A stretch of 64,000 nt of DNA, taken from the NCBI GenBank assembly GCA_039033415.1, contig JBCCCR010000003.1, forward strand, positions 1 through 64,000, written 5' to 3'. Of this stretch, positions 34,787 through 44,734 are shown piece by piece (positions within the stretch are counted from its first letter, which is position 1; the number at the start of each line of letters is the position of its first letter). The translations under genes were made by a program, and so were the position numbers. The stretch comes from Pseudomonadota bacterium (GTDB lineage Bacteria; Pseudomonadota; Gammaproteobacteria; Xanthomonadales; SZUA-38). Below the pieces are notes generated by a model that ran no database searches, had not been told where the DNA came from, and saw nothing but the letters and a program-made list of their open reading frames with translations.

Positions 34787-36364
34787 ATGCCGGGCAACCC
34801 TGACGTCGTCATCATTGGGCTTGGGCCAGTTGGCGGTGTGCTGGCGGCACTGTGCGCCCAGTCCGGGCTGTCGGTCACGGTGATTGAACGGGACACGGAG
34901 GTCTATCGACTGCCGCGCGCGGTGGCGATGGATCACGAGGTATTGCGGCAGGTCAATCTGATTGGCGTGGCTCAAGACGTGTTGGCTGCCAGCAACCCCT
35001 CGGAAGGCTACGAATTCGTCAATAGCCGGCGGGAGATTTTGGTCGCCCGGTATCAAACCGGTCTGATGCCCACCGGATACCCTTTTGCCAACATGTTCCA
35101 TCAGCCTTCATTTGAGGCTGCTGTGCGCCGTCGGCTGGCGGAGCTTAACAACGTTCAAATCCTGCTGGGTAGCGAACTGGTTGCGCTGGAGCAAAGCGAC
35201 GACGAGGTGAGGGCATCGATTAAAACGCCCGGCGGCATCGACTCACTCTCTTCCCGTTACCTCATCGGCTGTGACGGCGGCCGCAGCTTTGTGCGACGCT
35301 GGCTCGAGACCCCGATGGAGGATCTCGAGTTTGACGAACCGTGGCTTGTTGTCGACGTTAGACTGCCCGATGGCGTGGAAACCATCTCCACCAAGGGCAT
35401 GCAGCTGTGCGACCCGGACCGACCGACAACCAGCACCCAATCGGGCCCCGGGCGCCACCGGTGGGAATTCATGCTTATGCCCGGTGAGGCAACGGACGAA
35501 GTGACAGATCACGAGGCCATTCGCCAACGGCTGGCGGACTGGGTCGATCCTGAGGCCGTCACCATCGAACGTTCCGCCGTCTACCGATTTCACGGGCTGG
35601 TGGCGGAAAACTGGCGTGCTAACCGGATCATGATCGTTGGGGATGCCGCCCACCAGATGCCACCGTTTCTTGGCCAGGGTTTGTGCTCTGGCGTGCGGGA
35701 CGCGCTCAACCTGGGCTGGAAGCTCGCGGCCGTAGCGGCAGGGAACGCCAGCGACGCCTTACTGGATACGGTGGCATTCGAACGCGCGCCTCACGTGAAA
35801 GCCATCACGGCTGCAGCCATTGAGCTTGGAAGACTCGTCTGCGTCACCGACCCCACCGAGGCTGCGGAGCGGGACCGGCAGTTCAAGGCCGATCAGGCGG
35901 CCGGCCGGCCACCACCATTTCCCCCGATGCCGGAGATTCATAACGGCGTACTCAGCGACGCCACAGCTGGCAAGGTGTTTCCTGAGCCGTTTGTTCCAAG
36001 CCGTGGTGCGCCGCCCGCGCGGCTCGATGATGTTGCCGGCTACGTGCCGCTGTTGATCGTCGGCAAAGACTTTGAACGCTCCTCAGAAACTGAGGTGGCG
36101 CTGAAGAAAATCCTCGCCGCTTCGCCGGACCTGCGTATCTGTAAGCTCGGCTCCGAAGATCCGGAATTCCTCACAATCCAGGATCCGGACAACCATGTGC
36201 AAGAAATGCTTGCCGACCAGCAAGCGCTGCTGGTGAAACCCGACCGGATTGTTTTTGGCGGCGGTCCGCTGGCGCTGCTGGCACAACACTGGGAAGACTA
36301 CATCAACGGCGTTAGCACCCTTCGGGCCAAACCCGTCGCCTCGTCCGACGCGAGAGTTGCATGA
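34787..36364 (+). CDS. FAD-dependent aromatic hydroxylase (MhpA-like)
   Basis: 525 residues. N-terminal Rossmann dinucleotide site GLGPVGG (about 10-16), the DG motif CDGGRSFVRRWL and the second FAD motif VGDAAHQMPPFLGQG, in the order of class A flavin monooxygenases. Overall length and the start of the FAD region resemble the 3-(3-hydroxyphenyl)propionate hydroxylase MhpA group. It would add a hydroxyl ortho to a phenolic OH to feed an extradiol dioxygenase. It overlaps the acyl-CoA ligase gene by four bases. The substrate is inferred only at class level. Confidence 0.88.
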   Translation: MPGNPDVVIIGLGPVGGVLAALCAQSGLSVTVIERDTEVYRLPRAVAMDHEVLRQVNLIGVAQDVLAASNPSEGYEFVNSRREILVARYQTGLMPTGYPFANMFHQPSFEAAVRRRLAELNNVQILLGSELVALEQSDDEVRASIKTPGGIDSLSSRYLIGCDGGRSFVRRWLETPMEDLEFDEPWLVVDVRLPDGVETISTKGMQLCDPDRPTTSTQSGPGRHRWEFMLMPGEATDEVTDHEAIRQRLADWVDPEAVTIERSAVYRFHGLVAENWRANRIMIVGDAAHQMPPFLGQGLCSGVRDALNLGWKLAAVAAGNASDALLDTVAFERAPHVKAITAAAIELGRLVCVTDPTEAAERDRQFKADQAAGRPPPFPPMPEIHNGVLSDATAGKVFPEPFVPSRGAPPARLDDVAGYVPLLIVGKDFERSSETEVALKKILAASPDLRICKLGSEDPEFLTIQDPDNHVQEMLADQQALLVKPDRIVFGGGPLALLAQHWEDYINGVSTLRAKPVASSDARVA

Positions 36365-38274
36365 CCGGCGCGGTCAAAATCACCTCGCTTGCCGACATCG
36401 AGGCCTATGAGGAAACGCCCTGCGAGGAACGCTGGCGCGGGAACAGCACTTACAACCTGATTCGGCGCACCGCCGACCTTCATCCGGAACGGCCAGCGAT
36501 GAAGTTTCAGTTTTCTGTCGCTGTGGACGAAGCGCCGCTCGTCTATTCTTACGCGGAGCTTCTGCGTCGAATACACCAGAGCGCCAACAGTCTTTTCGCA
36601 GCGGGCCTGGCTCCGGGAGGGATTGCGTCAATCATTCTTCCCAACATCGCCGAACACCACTTCGCCAACTGGGGCGCCCAGACGCTGGGGATCGCCGGCC
36701 CCATCAATTACATGCTGGAATCCAACGCTCTGCGCGACATCATGCTCGCGTCGGGCACCGAGGCGGTGTTTGTGCTGAGCCCTCACCCGGATTACACCAT
36801 CTGGGAAAAGACTCTGGCGATTGTCGACGAGGTCCCATCACTAAAGGCCATATTTCAGGTTGCCATTCCCGGCTCGCAGCCCGTCCAGGAAACCCGGTCC
36901 ACGGGGGGAATTCCAATCGTGGATTTTGCGGCCGCGCTCAACGCCGCTGACGGCGCCCGGCTCAGTTTCGAGCGGGAAATTGATAAAGAAGAAGTCGGGA
37001 TCTACTTTCATACCGGCGGTACCACCGGGACCCCTAAGATTGCCCAGATCAGCCATCGGAACCAGGTCCACGTCGCTTCCACCAAGGCAGAACTCTTTAA
37101 TCTCACCACAAGCAGTGTGGGAATCTGTGCGCTACCGCTGTTTCACGTCAACGCCGTTTTCAATACGGGGCTCAATTTTTTCGCCGCGGGCGGACACGTC
37201 GTATACCTCACACCGCAGGGCTTTCGCACCCGAGGGCTCATTGACCATTTCTGGCAGCTGATCGCCCGCTATCGCGGCACGATGTTTAACACCGTACCCA
37301 CCGTGGTTTCCGCCTTGCTGGAACGGCCGCTTAACCATATCGACATCAGCTCCCTGGATTTCGTCAGCTGCGGGGCAGCGCCGATTTCCCGGGAAGTCTT
37401 CCGTCAGTTTCAGGAAGCGACGGGGGCCAACATTCTTGAGGGCTATGGGCTGACCGAAGGCACCCTGTCGAGCAGCAGCAATCCTAAGGACGGCGAGAAA
37501 CGACTGGGCTCCATTGGGCTGCGCTACCCGTACCAGCAGATGAAGTGTGTGGTTCTCAATGAGAACAACGAGTGGGTGCGAGACTGCGATGTGGACGAGG
37601 TCGGCGTGATTGTGATTCGCGGACCAAATGTATTCATGGGCTACAAACAAGCCGAAGCCAATGTCGGCCAGTTTATGGATGATTGGTTCATCACCGGCGA
37701 TCTCGCGCGCCAGGATGCCGATGGGTATTTCTATCTGGTCGGGCGGGCCAAGGACCTGATCATTCGCGGCGGCAACAATATTGATCCGAAGGGCATTGAA
37801 GATACGCTCATGACTCATCCGGCGGTGGCGCTGGCCGCGGCCGTGGGACAACCCGACGCCTATGCTGGCGAGCTCCCCTGCGCCTACGTGACGATCAGCG
37901 AGGATTTCGACGGTGATCTGGCGGCCCTGCCGCAGGCGCTGCGCGATTTCGCTAAACAACACATCAGTGAGCGAGCGGCCGCACCCGTGCACGTTGAGGT
38001 CGTTGACGCCATGCCGATGACCGCCGTCGGCAAGATCTTCAAGCCCGACCTCCAGATGCTCGCGATCCAGCGAGTCCTCGGAGCAGCTTTGCACGAGGTC
38101 CATCCCGAGATCCGAATTTCCGTCAGCAAAGACGACCAGCGCGGCATGCTGGCCGCCGTTACGCTTCCTCCGGACGCGACAGTTGCGACCACGCAGAATG
38201 CGGGCAAGGCCCTCGATCAGTTCACCATTGTCTACGACATATCAAACCAGGAATCAGCAAATGACCAGCAATGA
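36361..38274 (+). CDS. AMP-forming acyl-CoA synthetase
   Basis: 637 residues. The P-loop-like A3 motif is HTGGTTGTPK, A5 is GYGLTEG, A8 is GRAKDLIIRGGNNI and the catalytic lysine of A10 is in AVGKIFKPDL. The length and the long C-terminal extension (after about 595) are typical of fatty-acyl or aromatic-acid CoA ligases. It should activate a side-chain acid to its CoA thioester for beta-oxidation by the FadB-like and thiolase enzymes. The stop overlaps the next gene by 14 bases. Confidence 0.9.
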   Translation: MTGAVKITSLADIEAYEETPCEERWRGNSTYNLIRRTADLHPERPAMKFQFSVAVDEAPLVYSYAELLRRIHQSANSLFAAGLAPGGIASIILPNIAEHHFANWGAQTLGIAGPINYMLESNALRDIMLASGTEAVFVLSPHPDYTIWEKTLAIVDEVPSLKAIFQVAIPGSQPVQETRSTGGIPIVDFAAALNAADGARLSFEREIDKEEVGIYFHTGGTTGTPKIAQISHRNQVHVASTKAELFNLTTSSVGICALPLFHVNAVFNTGLNFFAAGGHVVYLTPQGFRTRGLIDHFWQLIARYRGTMFNTVPTVVSALLERPLNHIDISSLDFVSCGAAPISREVFRQFQEATGANILEGYGLTEGTLSSSSNPKDGEKRLGSIGLRYPYQQMKCVVLNENNEWVRDCDVDEVGVIVIRGPNVFMGYKQAEANVGQFMDDWFITGDLARQDADGYFYLVGRAKDLIIRGGNNIDPKGIEDTLMTHPAVALAAAVGQPDAYAGELPCAYVTISEDFDGDLAALPQALRDFAKQHISERAAAPVHVEVVDAMPMTAVGKIFKPDLQMLAIQRVLGAALHEVHPEIRISVSKDDQRGMLAAVTLPPDATVATTQNAGKALDQFTIVYDISNQESANDQQ

Positions 38275-39301
38275 GCAAAACCAGCGGGTGGTTCTGGCCT
38301 CCCGCCCGGATGGCGCCGCCAAAGCCGAAAACCTGCGCTTTGAAACAGCGGAAAAACCCACCGCCGGAGACGGCGAAATCCTGCTGCGCAGCATCTTTCT
38401 TTCGCTCGACCCCTATATGTTCGGCCGCATGAGCGCATCAAAAAACTACGCCGCATCGGTCGACATAGACGGCGTGATGGTGGGTTCATCGGTATGCCAG
38501 GTCGAAGCCTCCAACCACGACGGCTACCAGGTTGGCGAGTGGGTAGTGGCACCCACAGGCTGGCAAAGCTATTCGATTTCCAACGGCGAAGGTCTGCGGA
38601 AGCTCGGTGCAGAACCGGAGATGCCGTCCTATGCGCTGGGCATTTTGGGAATGCCTGGATTTACCGGCTACATCGGCCTGACCCAGATCGGCAAACCCAA
38701 TCCCGGCGACACGCTGGTCGTGGCAGCGGCAACCGGCCCGGTCGGATCAACCGTGGGCCAGGTGGCCAAGATCAAGGGATGCCGCGTAGTCGGTATCGCA
38801 GGCGGTGAGGAGAAGTGTCGGCACGGCAAAGAAGTTCTTGGCTTCGACGACTGCATTGATCACCGCGCGGAGGACTTTGCCGAGCAGCTGGCCGCTGCTT
38901 GTCCCGACGGCGTCGACATCTATTTTGAGAACATCGGCGGGAAGGTATTTGATGCCGTCGAACCGCTGCTGAATACCGGCGCCCGCATACCGGTGTGTGG
39001 CCTGATGGCCTTCTATGGATCCCCCGCCGCAGCCGATGGGCCAGACCGCATACCGCAGTTTATGCGCACGGTGCTGGTGAAGCAGCTCCAGATCCAGGGG
39101 TTTGTTGCCCTGCAAAACTTCCCCGAGCATATGAATGAGTTTCGCGAACAGATGGCGCAATGGCTCGCTGAAGGCAAGATCCAATATCGCGAGAGTCGAG
39201 TTGATGGGCTTGAGAATGCGCCGGAAGCGTTTATCGGGCTCCTGCACGGATCAAACTTTGGCAAAGTCGTTGTCAACGTCAGCGAACCCATCCAGGCATG
39301 A
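38261..39301 (+). CDS. NADP-dependent MDR oxidoreductase (CurA/prostaglandin-reductase type)
   Basis: 346 residues from the ATG at 38261, inside the end of the ligase gene; an upstream ATG at 38183 would lengthen the overlap with no gain. LSLDPYMFGRMS near the N-terminus and the Rossmann site AATGPVGSTVGQ are typical of zinc-free MDR double-bond reductases. It may reduce an enone or enoyl intermediate from ring or side-chain breakdown. It overlaps the next gene by four bases. Confidence 0.88.
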   Translation: MTSNEQNQRVVLASRPDGAAKAENLRFETAEKPTAGDGEILLRSIFLSLDPYMFGRMSASKNYAASVDIDGVMVGSSVCQVEASNHDGYQVGEWVVAPTGWQSYSISNGEGLRKLGAEPEMPSYALGILGMPGFTGYIGLTQIGKPNPGDTLVVAAATGPVGSTVGQVAKIKGCRVVGIAGGEEKCRHGKEVLGFDDCIDHRAEDFAEQLAAACPDGVDIYFENIGGKVFDAVEPLLNTGARIPVCGLMAFYGSPAAADGPDRIPQFMRTVLVKQLQIQGFVALQNFPEHMNEFREQMAQWLAEGKIQYRESRVDGLENAPEAFIGLLHGSNFGKVVVNVSEPIQA

Positions 39302-39858
39302 AACGTCTGCCCATGCCGGCGGCGGACTCGCTGACGCCGGACCAACAGACGGTTTATGACAAGGTGGTGGCCGGTCCGCGTGGGCGGATCGCCGGAGCGC
39401 TGCAGTTCTGGCTGCACCGCCCGGAGCTGGCGGATCGGGCCCAGGAACTGGGCGTGTATCTTCGCTACAACACCGCTCTGCCCGCCAGGCTGTCGGAACT
39501 GGCCATTTTGGTCACGGTACGTCACTGGGGTGCTGAGTTTGAATGGATCCATGCGCCGCTAGCGATCAAGGCCGGCGTACCTGAAGCTGCGGTGGAGGCA
39601 CTGAAGCAGGGCCAAACGCCCGAGTTCCGCGAGGCCGACGAGCAGCTCGTCTATGAGATCACGCGCGACATTCTGCTAAACCGTCATTTGTCCGATGACC
39701 TTTATGCCAGAGGTGTCGACGAACTGGGCCAGGACGCTTTGGTCGACCTGAACGGCATTCTGGGCTACTACACGCTGATCTCCTTTACGCTGAATACGTT
39801 TCACGTGCTGCCTGAGCCTCGCGAACCCGGGTGGGTCAAAGAGGTGGGTATCAATTGA
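39298..39858 (+). CDS. Carboxymuconolactone decarboxylase-family protein
   Basis: 186 residues in CMD layout: LSELAILVTVRHWGAEFEW with following IKAGV helix, and a C-terminal helical hairpin (GYYTLISFTLNTF). There is no CxxC pair, so it is not of the peroxidase type. This is one of the longer CMD proteins often found beside hydroxylase genes. It is coupled by ATGA overlap to the oxidoreductase and lies one base before the hydratase gene. Confidence 0.82.
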   Translation: MKRLPMPAADSLTPDQQTVYDKVVAGPRGRIAGALQFWLHRPELADRAQELGVYLRYNTALPARLSELAILVTVRHWGAEFEWIHAPLAIKAGVPEAAVEALKQGQTPEFREADEQLVYEITRDILLNRHLSDDLYARGVDELGQDALVDLNGILGYYTLISFTLNTFHVLPEPREPGWVKEVGIN

Positions 39859-39859
39859 T

Positions 39860-40672
39860 ATGAACGCCGATGAAATCTCCGGCATCGCCGACGCATTTGT
39901 GCATGCGCGGCGGACGGCATGCATACTCGATGCCTACCCCGGGAAGATTCCGGAATCGCTCGACGATGGGTATCGCATCCAGGACGCCGCCATCGCGCTT
40001 TGGCAGGACACGATCGGCGGCTGGAAGGTCGGACAGATCCGGGTTGAGCATCGAGCAAGGTTTGGCTCCGATCGAATTCTCGGTCCACTTTTTCGCCAGC
40101 ATATCTTTGAGTGTACGGATTCAAGCGGACCCGAGATGCCGTTGTTTGAAGGCGGGTTTGCCGTGATCGAGGCGGAATACATTGCGGTCCTTGGTGACAA
40201 TGTGCCGCCCGGCAAAGCTGAGTGGACCCTCGACGAATCCATGGACGCCATCGCAGACCTGCGCCTCGGAATCGAGACCGCGGGCAGCCCGCTGCCGGCC
40301 CTCAACAAGCGCGGCGCTGCGGCCGTTGTTTCCGATTTTGGGGCGCACGGCGGCCTGGTGGTCGGCGGGTCCATCGACGGGTGGAGAGAGAGAGATTTGG
40401 ACAGCCTCGAGTGCGAGGCCTTTATCAACGAAAAATCCGTCGGCCGGGGCGGACCGCGCAATCTGAATGATGGCGTGGCCCGCTCGGTGCAGGCGATCCT
40501 TCAGGCCACCCACCAACGTGGCCACCCTCTCACGCCAGGTTCCCTGATTACGACGGGCGCCACAACGGGGGTGCATGCGGCCAGACCGGGAGACCAGATT
40601 CGTGTGGACTTTGGAGGTGATGGCAGCGTGGCCTGCACCATTACCGCGGCCACACCGGAGGAGGAAGGATGA
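39860..40672 (+). CDS. 2-keto-4-pentenoate hydratase (MhpD-like)
   Basis: 270 residues. Typical N-terminal signature A-Y-x-I-Q appears as DGYRIQDA, with GGWKVG, the metal-binding E-x-E in VIEAEYI and the terminal TTGATTGVHAARPGDQ. The enzyme hydrates 2-hydroxypenta-2,4-dienoates formed after meta-cleavage, upstream of an aldolase. No matching MhpE/MhpF genes are visible in the window, so the later steps must be elsewhere. It overlaps the GST gene by four bases. Confidence 0.88.
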   Translation: MNADEISGIADAFVHARRTACILDAYPGKIPESLDDGYRIQDAAIALWQDTIGGWKVGQIRVEHRARFGSDRILGPLFRQHIFECTDSSGPEMPLFEGGFAVIEAEYIAVLGDNVPPGKAEWTLDESMDAIADLRLGIETAGSPLPALNKRGAAAVVSDFGAHGGLVVGGSIDGWRERDLDSLECEAFINEKSVGRGGPRNLNDGVARSVQAILQATHQRGHPLTPGSLITTGATTGVHAARPGDQIRVDFGGDGSVACTITAATPEEEG

Positions 40673-41682
40673 GCGGTATTCTCCTCAGCTGCGCAATATT
40701 TATTGCTGCGCTCGTGCTGATCTGGTTTTTTGAGAACCGAAGGCGCGATCCGCATCCAGTGCCAGACGGACACCGGCCCGAGATCAGCCTGCCGTACGAG
40801 CAGGAGTTTGAGCTTTACCACAACGCGCTCTCGGTGTGCTCCATGAAGGTACGGGTGTGCATGGCCGAGCTACAGATTCCGTACAAAAGCCATCATATCG
40901 ACCTGATTGAAACCGGCGCCTACGAAACGACCCGGGCCAGTTTCCGACGCATCAATCCCGCGGGGACGGTGCCGGTACTGGTACACAATGGCCATCCCAT
41001 CTACCAGTCTCACGAGCAAATCCGCTACGCGGCGCAGTACTGTCCGGCCGGCGTGGAGCCTCTGGTTCCAGCGGACCCGCAGCTGCGAGCCTTAATGGAA
41101 GAATGGGTTGACCGCTCATCCCTCACCGTCGATCCGCTAAGCAACATGGCGGCCAGCGCCGGCAATTCCGTACCCGGGCAGACCCTGCCACTGTTTGCCA
41201 CGATGATCGAGAAAATCGCATTCTGGCGGATTGTTGAGGGTCTGCTGTTTCACCACAAAAGGCGCATGCCGATGTTGTTTGTGGCGCTGAAGCTGAGGGG
41301 ATTGGCCATCTTCGCCGGTGACGAGATGCCTGCGAAGCTCCTGGCCGACTCTCGGGAGCATATGCACACGCACCTGGATGCGTTAGAGCAGCAGCTAAAG
41401 GCAAGCGATGGCCCCTGGATTGTCGGCAAAGACTACACGCTGGCGGATGTATCCTGGCTGGTGATTTTTGAGCGACTGCTTCAGGCGGCAGTGCTAGAGG
41501 TGTTCGTCAGCGAAGACCAGCGGCCGGAATGCACAGCCTACTGGCAGCGGTTGCGCGAGCGACCGGCGTACCGTCAGGCCATCATCGACCACAAACACCC
41601 CATCGTGGTTTACGGCACGGAGCGCCTGCGGGACAGCAAAGCTCAGGATCCCAACCTGCGCGGTGTACTCGAGGGCGCGTAG
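40669..41682 (+). CDS. Membrane-anchored glutathione S-transferase-family protein
   Basis: 337 residues with an N-terminal membrane segment (about 3-21), which is unusual for a GST. The thioredoxin-like domain begins near 46 and has the active-site pair C57-S58 in LSVCSMKVR, matching the Cys-Ser of LinD-like proteins rather than Tyr or Ser GSTs; NPAGTVPVL holds the cis-Pro. The C-terminal helical domain ends near 320. In this operon it may open or isomerise a ring-fission product or remove a group from an aromatic with glutathione (inference). Confidence 0.85.
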   Translation: MSGILLSCAIFIAALVLIWFFENRRRDPHPVPDGHRPEISLPYEQEFELYHNALSVCSMKVRVCMAELQIPYKSHHIDLIETGAYETTRASFRRINPAGTVPVLVHNGHPIYQSHEQIRYAAQYCPAGVEPLVPADPQLRALMEEWVDRSSLTVDPLSNMAASAGNSVPGQTLPLFATMIEKIAFWRIVEGLLFHHKRRMPMLFVALKLRGLAIFAGDEMPAKLLADSREHMHTHLDALEQQLKASDGPWIVGKDYTLADVSWLVIFERLLQAAVLEVFVSEDQRPECTAYWQRLRERPAYRQAIIDHKHPIVVYGTERLRDSKAQDPNLRGVLEGA

Positions 41683-42528
41683 GTGCCGGTCGTCCAGACC
41701 TTCGCAGCCCATCACACCCTCGAAGGCGCCGGCTTTGAGGTCAAACGACCACTGCCGCTATCCGCTCTGCCCTCCCTCGGTCCGTTTATCCTGCTTGACC
41801 ACATTGGCCCCACTGAAGTGGCGCCGGGAAAAGCCGTAGGCGCCCCGACCCATCCTCATGCCGGCATCGAAACGCTGTCCTATTTTCTGGAAGGCAGCGG
41901 GTTGCACTATGACAGCCTCGGCAATCGTGCCATCACCGGGCCGGGCGAAGCCCAGTGGATGCGCGCCGGTCGCGGCATCATTCACGATGAGGGACCGGAC
42001 GAGGAGATGCGGCGTCACGGTGGCCGAAGCCACATGGTACAGCTTTGGATCAATATGCCGGGGGACCGGAAAGGGGAACCGCCGGCTTACCAAACGCTAG
42101 CCCGAGATGCGATTCCCACCGTCGACTTTGCCGGTGGAGCTCGCTTTCGATTAGTCCTGGGTCACCTGCCGACGTCGCGCGCGCCCCTTGAGACCTGGGG
42201 CAACCCGTTGCTGCTGCATGGTTCACTTCGGGCGGGACAATCCAGCCTGGTTACGCTACCCCCACAGGAGGAGTTGGGCCTATTTGTGCTGACCGGCACG
42301 GTCAAAGTTGACGGCGCTGCCGTCAACGCGGACGAACTCGCGATCCTGGATCCCACCAGCGACCTCCAGCTGGCACCAGAAAAGAACGCCGAGGTGCTTG
42401 TGTTGGGGGGCGACCGGGTCCCAGACCAGATGGTTCGCCACGGCCCGTTTGTCGCCAACAGCCCGGCGGAAATGCATGAAACCATCCGCGCCTATCAAAG
42501 CGGTGCGTTTGGAACGCTGACGAAATAG
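41683..42528 (+). CDS. Pirin-family bicupin
   Basis: 281 residues, GTG start placed immediately after the GST stop codon. Pirin signature: GPFILLDHIGP, THPHAGIETLSYF with the metal histidines, and the GRGIIHDE strand near 100. Pirins are metal-binding cupins, some with quercetinase activity; a ring-cleavage or regulatory role is possible. It is the last gene of the ten-gene operon and converges with the AhpD-like gene. Confidence 0.88.
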   Translation: MPVVQTFAAHHTLEGAGFEVKRPLPLSALPSLGPFILLDHIGPTEVAPGKAVGAPTHPHAGIETLSYFLEGSGLHYDSLGNRAITGPGEAQWMRAGRGIIHDEGPDEEMRRHGGRSHMVQLWINMPGDRKGEPPAYQTLARDAIPTVDFAGGARFRLVLGHLPTSRAPLETWGNPLLLHGSLRAGQSSLVTLPPQEELGLFVLTGTVKVDGAAVNADELAILDPTSDLQLAPEKNAEVLVLGGDRVPDQMVRHGPFVANSPAEMHETIRAYQSGAFGTLTK

Positions 42529-42548
42529 GTTACCGGACCCATAGACCA

Positions 42549-43229
42549 CTAGGACGCGTGCCGGCCGACGCTCCACTCCACCTGGCTCAGGTGGTCATTT
42601 GAGTAATCCAGCGGCGATTTTTCAAGCGTCGTGGCAAAGGTGTCATTCCACCGGTTCAGAAACCCCATGTAGGCGATGGCAGCGACGATATCGATGATCT
42701 GCGCATCGCTGAAGTGTTTTTTCAGCTCATCAAAATGCTGGCTGGTCGTGGCGTTGGGCACCTGACCGGCCGCAAACGCGATGCTGACGGCAGCCCGTTC
42801 CGCGGGACTGTAGTGCTCGCTGGTTTCGTAGTTCAGGATATCGTCGACCTTCTCGCGGCTTGCATCGTGGTGAGCACAAAGCATGGCGCTGTGGGCCTGA
42901 CAATAGCGGCAGCCGGACGATAAGCTAACGGCAAAAAACACGAGACTGCGCAGTTCCTGGGTAATGGGTTCCGGGGTCGGATCCTTCCGGTGGTTAAACT
43001 TGTAGCGAATGCTGGCAAGGATGGCCTTGAGGGGCTTGGTCTTGGATTCGCTGGCACCGCGAAACACGGCCTCGGACAACATGCCAAAGCCCTGCATGAG
43101 TTCTATGTGATGAGACATAATAAACATTGAGTTGGGCACAAAACCGCCCATCACCTGCTCAATCGTTTTCCATACAGGTTCAAATTCCGGCAGATCTTCG
43201 CGCCGGCGTCCGGTGAGTCGTTGTGTCAT
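42549..43229 (-). CDS. AhpD/CMD-family protein with CxxC
   Basis: 226 residues. The motif CRYCQAHS gives the Cys pair and following His of the AhpD peroxidase-type active site, the only one among the three CMD proteins here to have it. It is probably a thiol-dependent peroxidase or redox protein. It is the last gene of the Rieske-TonB-TPR operon, overlapping the TPR gene by four bases. Confidence 0.85.
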   Translation of the reverse strand: MTQRLTGRRREDLPEFEPVWKTIEQVMGGFVPNSMFIMSHHIELMQGFGMLSEAVFRGASESKTKPLKAILASIRYKFNHRKDPTPEPITQELRSLVFFAVSLSSGCRYCQAHSAMLCAHHDASREKVDDILNYETSEHYSPAERAAVSIAFAAGQVPNATTSQHFDELKKHFSDAQIIDIVAAIAYMGFLNRWNDTFATTLEKSPLDYSNDHLSQVEWSVGRHAS

Positions 43230-44716
43230 GGTATCTCCCGATCGAGGCGTTTAAGACCCGCTAGCGTGCGCGCCCTGCCCACCGAATAAAGCTGAGTCAG
43301 CTCAAAAAATTTTCTGGCGTTTACCCGGTCACCCAGCGTTAGGTAGGTAGCGGCCAGCAGTTCCGCCATCGGCTGAACCGGTTTGATGGGGCCCGCCTCT
43401 GCGGGCCAGTCTAGGTCAATTTCCGTCGCCCTGTGCAAAAGCGCTAGGGCGCGTTCTTTGTTCCCTTTGGCAAGCGCCAGCTGCGCCTCCAGCGCCATCT
43501 TCAGCAGCGCTGCGCCCATGACCGTGCGCGGACCCGTGTCAGGCAAGATGGGGGCGCCCATCTGGGCAAAGTACTGACCCGCCGTTTCGACATCCGCCAG
43601 CTTCAAGGCCGCAAGACCACGCACATAATGGTCCGTGACTACCCAGTAATCTGGTAACCCGGTTAGGTCCACCTGGACCTTTAGCAAATCGCTGTCCCAG
43701 TCGAGTGTATCAACGATGTAGGACGCCCGCGCTTCCACAAACACCTGCCGCGCCATGGGATGAACGTGCCCATACTTCTCCGCCTGCCGGGCGATTTTCG
43801 CTAGATATTGACGTGCCTTGTCGTGCTCGCCGGTCTGCTGAAACCCATAGGGAATCCAGTGCAGCGAGTGAAAGGTCTCGGGGTGGTAGGGCGAATCGGG
43901 GTCTTTCATTCGCGAGACCGCTTCCTCAAAGGAATCGATGTTGCGTTCAAGGCCCAGCTGCCAGCGACCCGTGGCGTAGTAGATATGCGCGCCCATGTGT
44001 AGCGCATGAACCGCCGACGGCGCCACCTTGTAGTAGTCGCGCGCCGCACGAAGGCCTAGCGGGGCATGGATCGTGTCGTCGTAGCTGTGAATGTTGTAGT
44101 GCAGTGCGCCAGGGTGAAGTGGGTTGCGGTCGAGTATTTCCTCCGTGATGGCGCCGGCCTGCATGTAGTAGTGGTAATTGCGGCCGTTGGATTTCGCCAG
44201 AATCGACATCGCGTAGAAGGCAGCGGCGTCCAGATCATCCGGGTAGGTTTCATGTAGGGCCTGGAGCGCATCGGAGTATCCGTTTCGCCGAGTCTGAAGA
44301 TCCCCCTCGGCAAACAGGACTTCGATGCTTGCAAGATAGCCACGTTCCCGTTCGGTGCGCCCGAGAGCGACGCGCGATGCCGAATCCGGACCCATTTGCT
44401 TGAGCACCGCACGCGCCGAATCCAGGTCCGTTGACGGCCACAGCGGGTGCCACCAGGTTAACGCTTCGCCCCACCAGGCCATGGTGAAATCGGGATCAAG
44501 AGAACGGACTTCCCTGAAGGAGCCCCGGGCGTCAGCGTATTCAAAGTTGTGCAGCTGCAGCAGTCCGCGCAGAAACACCGCGTGGGCCTCACCCGACCCG
44601 GTGGCTTCAAACCGGGTACTGCCATAGTTTTCTTCCGCAGTGCTGAACGAAGGTGCGCCGAGCAGCAGAATGCCCAGCGCACCCAAAGCGACGATCAAAG
44701 GGCGCATCATCGCCAA
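43226..44716 (-). CDS. Exported TPR-repeat protein
   Basis: 496 residues with a signal peptide (cleaved near FSTAEE). The rest is TPR-type helical repeats (for example LQLHNFEYADARGSFREV near 53-70 and a run up to 470). Such proteins are often found next to TonB-dependent receptors or outer-membrane uptake systems. Here it sits 18 bases after the TonB receptor gene and overlaps the AhpD-like gene, so it likely works with the receptor. No enzymatic motif is seen. Confidence 0.75.
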   Translation of the reverse strand: MAMMRPLIVALGALGILLLGAPSFSTAEENYGSTRFEATGSGEAHAVFLRGLLQLHNFEYADARGSFREVRSLDPDFTMAWWGEALTWWHPLWPSTDLDSARAVLKQMGPDSASRVALGRTERERGYLASIEVLFAEGDLQTRRNGYSDALQALHETYPDDLDAAAFYAMSILAKSNGRNYHYYMQAGAITEEILDRNPLHPGALHYNIHSYDDTIHAPLGLRAARDYYKVAPSAVHALHMGAHIYYATGRWQLGLERNIDSFEEAVSRMKDPDSPYHPETFHSLHWIPYGFQQTGEHDKARQYLAKIARQAEKYGHVHPMARQVFVEARASYIVDTLDWDSDLLKVQVDLTGLPDYWVVTDHYVRGLAALKLADVETAGQYFAQMGAPILPDTGPRTVMGAALLKMALEAQLALAKGNKERALALLHRATEIDLDWPAEAGPIKPVQPMAELLAATYLTLGDRVNARKFFELTQLYSVGRARTLAGLKRLDREIP

Positions 44717-44734
44717 TTCCTTTCCGGTCGCGCG

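Noticed and set aside
37132-38103. A 323-codon minus-strand frame within the acyl-CoA ligase gene
   Set aside because: The plus strand shows all A3-A10 motifs of the ligase, so the other frame is a shadow.
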